A stretch of DNA of 11,114 nt. It comes from an uncultured Acetatifactor sp. Its GTDB lineage: Bacteria; Bacillota; Clostridia; Lachnospirales; Lachnospiraceae. Positions 5,935-11,114 of the stretch are shown piece by piece. Position numbers and translations under genes: made by a program. Location: positions 1-11,114 of the forward strand of contig CAQUWW010000097.1 of the NCBI GenBank assembly GCA_948896875.1. The letters are read 5' to 3'. Every line of letters begins with the position of its first letter. Positions within the stretch are counted from its first letter, which is position 1. The notes beneath the pieces were generated by a model. The model was not told the origin of the DNA. It searched no databases and saw nothing but the letters and a program-made list of their open reading frames with translations.

Positions 5935-8877
5935 TTACCGTCCCCCATTCAATCCTTCAAACGGCCGGTTCCTCGCCTCTTCCCTCTGCTGCGCATATTT
6001 TTGTGTATACTGCTCCCGTATCTGCACAGAAGCCCTGTCCACAGCTTCCCGAAAGCCCTGTGCTGACAGACGGATGGCGCCGTCACCCCAGATGATCATC
6101 TGCTCCAGCCTGTCGGAGGTGGCCACTGTCACATGATGCTTTCTGCCGATTTTATGAACGGTCTTCTCAATGTACTGATCCGCAGTCTCCGCTTCTTTGG
6201 TATAAACCACATAAATATTATGATACCGCTGTACGGAACCGGGATTTCCTTTCACCTTATAAGCATCAAAGACCAGAATCAGCGTACAGCCCATAAAGCC
6301 CTGATAATTGCTGCAGATATCCATCAGTCTGTCCCGGGCGCTGTCGATATTCACCTCCGCCAGATCATGCAGATCCTCCCAGGCAAATATGATATTGTAA
6401 CCGTCCACCAGCAAGTATTCTTCTTTTTTGTCCTCATTTTGGAAAGCCGTTTCCTTCCGGCGTGAGGTATTTTCCCTGTCTGTGGCTTTTTCTATGCCAT
6501 TTTCTCCGCTTTTTTCTCCGCCGGCTTCCCCCTCCTCCGAATCGGCCCTCTCAAGCTCCGCGGAATTCCCCCATTTCCCCCACCCGGTGTTGCGCTGATG
6601 ATACCGATAGGGTTCATAATCCTGCTTTGCTTTGCCGTATGTGCGCTGAAAAATTTCCTCGATCTCCTCCTGGGTAATGTAATCAGAAGCAGATTCCGAA
6701 CTCCGTGAAGCCCGGCTCCGATTTCCTACATTGACGCCTGCCCCTTTTCCGACGACACTGTCCCCTTCAATCCCAGTACCTTCACCACCGGCGCCTTCAT
6801 CGTCGTATATCCATTCCCCGTCTTCCTTCCGCCCATCCTCTTCCCCATTTCCAAAACCTTTTCCACTTCTCCATCCCCTGCGGCTGTCTCTGCCCGGGCT
6901 CCATCCGCTCTCCATATGAGCATACTCCGGTACCCGATCCCAGGGGACGATAAAACCTGCCCCATGGGCACAGAACACCGAGGAAGCCGGATTCTCCGTA
7001 TCCGCCTCCGGCTCATAGCCCACCTCCGCCATCACCTCTTCCGTATTGTGGCAGGGTTCATATCCCTTCAGCACACAGCTCAGCCTCCCAAGGCCTTTTG
7101 TGTAAGCATTCACCTCGCTTTGATAGCTCCGCATTGTAGCCGCCGGCGCGCTTCCTGTGATTATGGTATATTCTCCCTGGGTCAGAGGTGGTTCGAACTT
7201 CCCGTACATTCTCCTGATATCGGACATAGCCCTGCCCATCTGGCCTGTAGGCACCTCCAGCGTATAGGAAAACACCGGTTCCAGCAGCACACTCTCACTC
7301 TGCATCAGCCCCTGCCGCAACGCCCGATACGTAGCCTGCCTGAAATCGCCGCCCTCCGTATGCTTGATATGCGCCCGCCCGGTCAGCAAAGTAATCTTCA
7401 TATCCGTCACGGGAGAACCCGTCAGCACCCCCGGATGGGTACGCTCTTCCAAATGGGTGAAAATCAGTCTCTGCCAGTTCCGGTCCAGCTCGTCTTCACT
7501 GCAGGCGCTGGCAAATTGCAGTCCGCTTCCCGGCTCTCCCGGCTCCAGCAGCAAATGTACCTCCGCATAATGGCGCAAAGGTTCAAAATGTCCGATTCCC
7601 TCCACCGCTTTCGCAATGGTTTCCTTGTATACAATCCTGCCGTCTGTAAATTCCACTTCCAGGCCATAACGGTCCAAAATCAGCCTTTTCAGGATCTCAA
7701 TCTGTACCTCTCCCATTACCTGCACATGAATTTCCGGGAAATTTCCCGCTCTCCCCGCCTCCTGCCAGACCACATGCAGCTGTGGCTCTTCCTCCTCCAG
7801 CCTGCGCAGCTGCCCCAATACTTTGACGGCGTCGCTTCCCTCCGGCAACACCAGACCGTATGTCAATACAGGGGCCAGGACAGGATTCTCATTGCGCCCT
7901 TCCTTTCCAAGCCCCTGACCTGCAAAGGTTCGGTCCAGACCGGTCACAGCACAGATGCCTCCCGCCCCCATCTGCTCCACCGCACTGTACTGTGCCCCTC
8001 CGTATACCCGGAGCTGATCCACTTTTTCCTCCCAGACTTCCGTCTCCGACGCCGCGCTGCAAGCATTGCTTACCGACATTTTCACACACAGAGTCCCGCC
8101 GGTCACCTTCAAATGCGTCAACCGATTGCCGGATGCATCCCTGGAAATTTTATAGACTCTTGCCCCAAAGTTTTCCGAATATTCGGGACAAATTGCATAC
8201 CTGCGTATCCCCCTTAACAGTTCCTCCACGCCATCCAGATGCAATGCGGAACCAAAATAGCAGGGGAACAGCTTCCGTCCTGCAATACCCTCTGCCAGCA
8301 CTCCCTCTTCCAGACACCCTGTCTCTAGATATTCTTCCAATAATCGTTCGTCGCACAGAGAGATCTCCTCCCAGAATCCTTCCCCCTTTTCTTCCGCTGC
8401 CTGTCCAAATTCCTGACATCCGCCGTCCAGCTTTGTCTGCAGTTCCTCCAGCAGCCTTTCCTTCTCCGTATCCGGCTGGTCCATCTTGTTGACAAAGAGA
8501 AACGTAGGAATCCTGTATTGCCCCAAAAGCTTCCAAAGCGTCTGCACATGCCCCTGCACCCCGTCGGAGCCGCTGATTACCAGCAATGCATAATCCAATA
8601 CCTGGAGCGTCCGTTCCATCTCCGCACTGAAATCCACATGGCCAGGCGTATCCAGCAGAGTGATATCCAATCCTTCCCACTGAATCTGGGCCTGTTTGGA
8701 AAAAATGGTAATGCCTCTCTCCCTCTCCAGTGTAAAATTATCCAGAAAAGCATCTCCATGGTCCACCCTGCCCAGCTTTCTGATTCGCCCGCCGGTATAT
8801 AAAAGCCCCTCCGCCAGAGTAGTCTTTCCCGCGTCCACATGGGCCAGTATGCCGATAACTAATTTATTGCTGTGCAT
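5935..8877 (-). CDS. Tet(M)/EF-G-like ribosomal GTPase fused to a YacP/Rae1-like NYN domain
   Basis: This is a 980-residue fusion. Its N-terminal part (1 to about 650) has the fold order of tetracycline ribosomal protection proteins. The GTPase motifs are AHVDAGKT (12-19), RGIT (54-57), DTPGH (76-80), NKMD (130-133) and GSA (209-211). Domain II (about 236-330), domain III (about 335-410), domain IV (about 411-530) and domain V (about 535-625) follow. A Gly/Glu/Ser-rich linker (about 655-818) contains one helical patch, ITQEEIEEIFQRTYG. The C-terminus (820-955) is a PIN-like NYN/YacP domain with VDGYN (D825), VFDAYKVKG (D870), ETADQYIE (D900) and ATSDRLEQ (D922), matching the motif order of Bacillus Rae1. 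Standard Tet(M) is about 640 residues and has no such tail. The domain IV tip differs from Tet(M), so tetracycline resistance is uncertain. AAAGGA precedes the ATG. A ribosome-linked RNA-cleaving role is inferred. Confidence 0.92.
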   Translation of the reverse strand: MHSNKLVIGILAHVDAGKTTLAEGLLYTGGRIRKLGRVDHGDAFLDNFTLERERGITIFSKQAQIQWEGLDITLLDTPGHVDFSAEMERTLQVLDYALLVISGSDGVQGHVQTLWKLLGQYRIPTFLFVNKMDQPDTEKERLLEELQTKLDGGCQEFGQAAEEKGEGFWEEISLCDERLLEEYLETGCLEEGVLAEGIAGRKLFPCYFGSALHLDGVEELLRGIRRYAICPEYSENFGARVYKISRDASGNRLTHLKVTGGTLCVKMSVSNACSAASETEVWEEKVDQLRVYGGAQYSAVEQMGAGGICAVTGLDRTFAGQGLGKEGRNENPVLAPVLTYGLVLPEGSDAVKVLGQLRRLEEEEPQLHVVWQEAGRAGNFPEIHVQVMGEVQIEILKRLILDRYGLEVEFTDGRIVYKETIAKAVEGIGHFEPLRHYAEVHLLLEPGEPGSGLQFASACSEDELDRNWQRLIFTHLEERTHPGVLTGSPVTDMKITLLTGRAHIKHTEGGDFRQATYRALRQGLMQSESVLLEPVFSYTLEVPTGQMGRAMSDIRRMYGKFEPPLTQGEYTIITGSAPAATMRSYQSEVNAYTKGLGRLSCVLKGYEPCHNTEEVMAEVGYEPEADTENPASSVFCAHGAGFIVPWDRVPEYAHMESGWSPGRDSRRGWRSGKGFGNGEEDGRKEDGEWIYDDEGAGGEGTGIEGDSVVGKGAGVNVGNRSRASRSSESASDYITQEEIEEIFQRTYGKAKQDYEPYRYHQRNTGWGKWGNSAELERADSEEGEAGGEKSGENGIEKATDRENTSRRKETAFQNEDKKEEYLLVDGYNIIFAWEDLHDLAEVNIDSARDRLMDICSNYQGFMGCTLILVFDAYKVKGNPGSVQRYHNIYVVYTKEAETADQYIEKTVHKIGRKHHVTVATSDRLEQMIIWGDGAIRLSAQGFREAVDRASVQIREQYTQKYAQQREEARNRPFEGLNGGR

Positions 8878-8945
8878 TCATCCGTTCCTTTCCGCTTCGA
8901 GGGTCAACCGCTTCGCGAACCCTATAGTCATAGTTCCATAATTCC

Positions 8946-8974
8946 ATTATACAGCGGGAGACGTGGCAGCGCAA
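8946..8974 (-). promoter_or_regulatory. Promoter of the GTPase-NYN fusion gene
   Basis: On the minus strand TTGCGC (8969-8974) and TATAAT (8946-8951) are 17 bases apart. Transcription would start near 8939, giving a leader of about 60 bases with no leader peptide or attenuator that I recognise. It is arranged back to back with the SDR promoter. Confidence 0.65.
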
Positions 8975-9002
8975 TGCCGAGACGATCCGGACCAAAATAA
9001 AC

Positions 9003-9031
9003 TTGCCTGGTCTTTGGCGCCATGTTAAAAT
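9003..9031 (+). promoter_or_regulatory. Promoter of the SDR gene
   Basis: TTGCCT (9003-9008) and TAAAAT (9026-9031) are separated by 17 bases on the plus strand, about 90 bases before the SDR start. The score is moderate; no competing candidate of similar quality was seen in 8878-9121. Confidence 0.5.
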
Positions 9032-9121
9032 AGAATCAGTTTCACGCAACAACAGCCATTTCGCAGGAAGAAATGGACTTAGACTCATTGCTCGCAGGAA
9101 TAAAGGAGAGGATCAGAATCT

Positions 9122-10114
9122 ATGAGAAAAGCGCTTTTTATCGGGGGAACAGGAACCTGGGAGGTCTGGATCCTCAATCGGGGAATCCGCAAAAGGAGTT
9201 TTCCGGAAGGTATCCATCAGATCACTGCAGATATCAACGAAGAACAGGATGTGGCAGAAAAGCTCAAAGACCTCACCTTTGACACGGTCTGCGAATTTAT
9301 CGGCTTTACCGTAAAGGATGTGGAACGGGACTACAGACTTTTCCGGAATAAGACAAAACAATATATCTATACGAGCTCTGCTTCCGCCTACCATAAGCCT
9401 GCGGCAAATTATATCATTACCGAGGGAACGACCCTTGCCAACCCGTACTGGCAGTATTCCAGAGACAAAATTGCCTGCGAGGAATTCCTGATGAAAAAAT
9501 ATCGGGAAGAAGGCTTCCCTGTCACCATCGTCAGGCCCAGTCACACCTATGATGAGCGCAAAATTCCCTTGGGCGTGCATGGAGACAATGGTTCCTGGCA
9601 GGTAATCAGACGTATGATGGAAGGGAAACCCGTCATCATTCAGGGAGACGGTACTTCTCTGTGGACCCTAACCTTCAATACGGATTTTGCCATAGGGTAT
9701 ACCGGCCTGATGGGAAATCGTCATGCCATCGGAGAAGCCTTCCACATCACAGGGGACGAGGCGCTTACCTGGAACCAGATTTATGCCACAGTAGCCGACG
9801 CATTGGGCGTAAAATTAAACGCTTATCATGTGGCGTCCGAATTTCTGGCGGCGGCCGGAGCTCCCTATGGCTATGATTTTGAGGGGAGCCTCCTCGGAGA
9901 TAAAGCCGTCTCAGTCATCTTTGACAACAGTAAGTTAAAAAGAGTGGTGCCTGATATGAGAACCACCATCCGCTTTGATCAGGGGGTGCAGCTTGCGCTT
10001 AAGTATATTTTTGCACACCCGGAGGAATGTCAGAAGGAGGATCCGGCCTTTGACGCATGGTGCGATCAGGTGATTGCTGTGATGGAAAATGCAAAACAGA
10101 GCTTTCCCTTATGA
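9122..10114 (+). CDS. NAD-dependent epimerase/dehydratase family protein (extended SDR), Rossmann helix apparently missing
   Basis: This 330-residue protein starts with the nucleotide-binding strand ALFIGGTGT and carries an SDR active site: S85/S86 in YTSSASAY and the YxxxK pair Y112 and K116 in YSRDK. IVRPSHTYD (136-144) and the region around QGDGTSLWTLTFNTDFA (174-190) are typical of extended, sugar-nucleotide-type SDRs. The substrate is unknown and the protein is expected to be cytoplasmic. After GGTGT the sequence jumps straight to WEVWILNRG, the second beta strand. The helix of about 15 residues that normally joins the two strands and closes the NAD(P) site is absent, with no frameshift. 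Cofactor binding may therefore be weakened. AAAGGAGAGG lies upstream with a slightly long spacer of about 10 bases from its last G. It is a single-gene unit ended by the terminator at 10150-10194. Confidence 0.85.
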   Translation: MRKALFIGGTGTWEVWILNRGIRKRSFPEGIHQITADINEEQDVAEKLKDLTFDTVCEFIGFTVKDVERDYRLFRNKTKQYIYTSSASAYHKPAANYIITEGTTLANPYWQYSRDKIACEEFLMKKYREEGFPVTIVRPSHTYDERKIPLGVHGDNGSWQVIRRMMEGKPVIIQGDGTSLWTLTFNTDFAIGYTGLMGNRHAIGEAFHITGDEALTWNQIYATVADALGVKLNAYHVASEFLAAAGAPYGYDFEGSLLGDKAVSVIFDNSKLKRVVPDMRTTIRFDQGVQLALKYIFAHPEECQKEDPAFDAWCDQVIAVMENAKQSFPL

Positions 10115-10149
10115 TTTTCCAAAGAGACTGTGAAAAAGGCCCCTGGCAG

Positions 10150-10194
10150 AAAAGAACACTTTCAGGAATAAAACCCGAAGGTGTTCTTTTTTAT
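10150..10194 (+). terminator. Intrinsic terminator after the SDR gene
   Basis: AAAAGAACAC (10150-10159) pairs with GTGTTCTTTT (10181-10190). The stem continues inward through TTTC/GAAG and GG/CC with one mismatch, and a run of six T residues ends at 10192. The A-rich 5' side could also act as a terminator on the minus strand. Confidence 0.9.
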
Positions 10195-10227
10195 TATCAT
10201 TTCTCAAGGAAAGCGAACTACAAAAGC

Positions 10228-10460
10228 TCAATTTATTAACATAACTCTGCACTTTTTCCTGTTACAGGCAATACCGTATTTCAGGATAGTTTCCAGGCCA
10301 TCCTGGCGCAGCTTCTGGTCTATGAAAATCTTCCGTATCTCGCGATTCGGTATGGCCAGCTGATAAGTCTCCCCGTCCTCGCTGCCTCGCTGTGTCAGGT
10401 AGCCGGTGGTAAAAAGGATGCTCATTCACAATCTTCAAAAGTTCAAATCCATGTCCCTCT
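10228..10460 (-). pseudogene. Decayed 3' end of an AAA-ATPase-like / PD-(D/E)XK nuclease family gene
   Basis: A 65-codon open stretch (10228-10425) reads SILFTTGYLTQRG, then LAIPNREIRKIF, then KYGIACNRKKCRV before its stop. These three blocks resemble the C-terminal part of the common clostridial 'AAA-ATPase-like plus PD-(D/E)XK' ATP-binding proteins of 500-plus residues. In those proteins the IPN.EIR and KYGIAF blocks are far apart, whereas here only about a dozen residues separate them. Upstream in the same frame two TGA codons (10426-10428 and 10435-10437) interrupt the sequence, and no ATPase domain is present. This looks like a relic with an internal deletion and nonsense changes. The family assignment is from memory of motifs and is moderate. 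The thiT promoter overlaps its 5' edge. Confidence 0.55.
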
Positions 10461-10488
10461 TGACAAAAAACTGAGAATGCCCTATAGT
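10460..10488 (+). promoter_or_regulatory. Sigma-A promoter of thiT
   Basis: TTGACA (10460-10465) is followed after exactly 17 bases by TATAGT (10483-10488). Transcription would begin near 10495, just before the 5' hairpin and the TPP aptamer, giving a leader of about 240 bases. Confidence 0.85.
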
Positions 10489-10497
10489 AAGTCCTAA

Positions 10498-10532
10498 ACA
10501 ATAGAATCCGCGCTTCGCGAGTCTTCTATTGT
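10498..10532 (+). other. Hairpin at the 5' end of the thiT leader
   Basis: ACAATAGAA (10498-10506) pairs perfectly with TTCTATTGT (10524-10532). An inner CGCG-CTT-CGCG hairpin (10509-10519) caps it. Located at the presumed start of the transcript and before the aptamer, it may protect the 5' end of the leader or be a dispersed palindromic repeat. No T-run follows, so it is not a terminator. Confidence 0.7.
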
Positions 10533-10543
10533 CATAAATAATA

Positions 10544-10646
10544 AACCGCTAGGGGAGCACATCGCTGAGACTGAAGCCGTGCCGTCGCACTGCTTCTAAC
10601 CCTCATTACCTGACCCGGATAATACCGGCGTAGGGAAGCATAGCAA
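10544..10646 (+). promoter_or_regulatory. TPP riboswitch aptamer (THI element)
   Basis: The conserved THI-box words appear in the right order: CTAGGGGAGC (10549-10558), GCTGAGA (10564-10570), ACCCT (10599-10603), then ACCTGACCCGGATAATACC (10608-10626) and GGCGTAGGGAAGC (10627-10639). A P3 extension is visible as GAAGC (10573-10577) with GCTTC (10592-10596). P1 probably forms between GCTA (10548-10551) and TAGC (10641-10644). Thiamine pyrophosphate binding would stabilise P1 and switch off thiT downstream. Confidence 0.97.
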
Positions 10647-10695
10647 CGAAGAACCGCAGGCACAGTATCCCATACATTTGTGCCTTCACCGTTGC
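10643..10695 (+). promoter_or_regulatory. Putative antiterminator region of the TPP riboswitch
   Basis: GCAACG (10643-10648) can pair with CGTTGC (10690-10695), enclosing a second 7-bp hairpin (10658-10664 with 10679-10685). The first strand overlaps the 3' side of P1, so this pairing and a closed aptamer exclude each other. That is what an expression platform needs, but the folding was done by eye. Confidence 0.4.
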
Positions 10696-10704
10696 CGATG
10701 TCGT

Positions 10705-10736
10705 TCCTCCTTAGCCGAAAGTAAGGAGGATTTTTT
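10705..10736 (+). terminator. Riboswitch terminator that also hides the thiT ribosome binding site
   Basis: TCCTCCTTA (10705-10713) pairs perfectly with TAAGGAGGA (10722-10730) around an 8-base loop, and six T residues follow directly. The 3' arm is a full-strength Shine-Dalgarno sequence six bases before the ATG at 10737. The same hairpin can therefore stop transcription and block ribosome binding. Confidence 0.88.
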
Positions 10737-11114
10737 ATGTTGTACAATGTAATCGCAGACGGGGATGACATCAGTTATATCCCCACCACTTTGGGCAAAG
10801 CAGTGCTTGTTATCGCCTTTGTTGCCCTTCTTGCAGCCGCTGTGGCCTTTGCCCGAAAGAAAGCTCCCGGAAAAAGCTCTCTGAAGCTGAGCGCCAAACA
10901 GCTTGCCTTCTGTGCCGTCGCCATCGCTCTTGGCACAGTGCTTTCCAATGTGAAGCTTTACCGCTTCCCTTTTGGAGGGTCGGTCACCTTGCTCTCCATG
11001 CTGTTCGTCTGCCTTCCCGGCTACTGGTTCGGTCTCGGAGCCGGTCTGATCACAGGCGTCGCCTACGGCATTCTGCAGCTGCTCATCGATCCCTTCGTCA
11101 TCCATCCTGTCCAG
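10737..11114 (+). CDS. thiT: Thiamine ECF transporter S component ThiT, 3' end outside the window
   Basis: The first 126 codons are present. ThiT is the integral membrane substrate-binding subunit that captures thiamine and works with the shared EcfA/A'/T energising module, none of which is encoded here. A hydrophobic segment at about residues 20-40 precedes the core, followed by a basic stretch. The family blocks then follow: LSNVKLYRFPFGGSVTLLSM (69-88), GYWFGLGAGLITGVAYGILQ (95-114) and the start of the FVIHPVQ block (120-126). That block normally continues into an LLDYP motif. The extra N-terminal helix makes it longer than the six-helix Lactococcus protein. The start is set by TAAGGAGGA at 10722-10730. 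Expression should be repressed by TPP through the riboswitch and its terminator, matching a vitamin salvage role. Confidence 0.93.
   Translation, partial: MLYNVIADGDDISYIPTTLGKAVLVIAFVALLAAAVAFARKKAPGKSSLKLSAKQLAFCAVAIALGTVLSNVKLYRFPFGGSVTLLSMLFVCLPGYWFGLGAGLITGVAYGILQLLIDPFVIHPVQ

Noticed and set aside
6916..8217. 433-codon plus-strand open frame antisense to the GTPase fusion
   Set aside because: The opposite strand carries clear GTPase and domain II-V motifs; this frame has no recognisable motif and an unnatural composition.
5935..8877. Calling the GTPase fusion a bona fide tet(M)/tet(W) resistance gene
   Set aside because: The domain order matches, but the domain IV tip differs, the C-terminus carries an extra nuclease-like domain, and no mobile-element or leader-attenuation features typical of acquired tet genes are seen.
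9073..9282. 69-codon plus-strand frame starting before the SDR gene
   Set aside because: An AGGA precedes its ATG, but beyond 9122 it is the out-of-frame shadow of the SDR gene and shows no conserved features. A leader peptide is possible but unsupported.
10686..11105. 139-codon minus-strand frame antisense to thiT
   Set aside because: The plus strand has the riboswitch, terminator, Shine-Dalgarno and clear ThiT family blocks.

Overview
The window looks like a chromosomal segment of a gut-type Clostridia, most likely Lachnospiraceae. The reasons are moderate GC with AT-rich control regions, sigma-A style promoters, a YesM/YesN-type two-component pair, a GH38 mannosidase, a TPP riboswitch in front of an ECF thiamine transporter subunit, and a Tet(M)/EF-G-like GTPase fused to a YacP/Rae1-like nuclease domain. 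The assignment rests on gene content only; no marker gene is present.

Layout. (1) Positions 1-5886, minus strand: one apparent operon read from a near-perfect promoter at 5858-5886. Its order is GH38 alpha-mannosidase (2604-5735), a YesM-like sensor histidine kinase (818-2539) and a YesN-like response regulator (1-695, cut by the window edge). A structured palindromic element flanked by a 17-bp direct repeat lies between kinase and regulator and looks like an insertion. (2) 5935-8877, minus strand: a 980-residue protein made of a five-domain ribosomal-protection-type GTPase, a low-complexity linker and a C-terminal NYN/YacP (Rae1-type) domain. (3) 8878-9121: a divergent promoter region. (4) 9122-10114, plus strand: an extended SDR (NAD-dependent epimerase/dehydratase family) whose Rossmann fold seems to lack its first helix, followed by a strong intrinsic terminator. 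(5) 10228 to about 10460, minus strand: the decayed 3' end of an AAA-ATPase-like/PD-(D/E)XK family gene. (6) 10460-11114, plus strand: promoter, 5' hairpin, TPP riboswitch, a terminator that also sequesters the Shine-Dalgarno, and the first 126 codons of thiT.

How the parts work together. The mannosidase and two-component genes probably form a glycan-sensing and mannoside-trimming unit, with no transporter visible here. The thiT locus is a self-contained, TPP-repressed thiamine salvage unit. The most notable item is the GTPase-nuclease fusion. It joins a factor expected to bind the ribosomal A-site side to a domain related to an A-site mRNA endonuclease, which suggests ribosome rescue, translation-coupled mRNA cleavage or antibiotic response rather than plain tetracycline resistance. 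A second point is that the leaders of GH38 and thiT share exact sequence words and a similar hairpin at the presumed transcript 5' end, hinting at a dispersed leader or repeat family.
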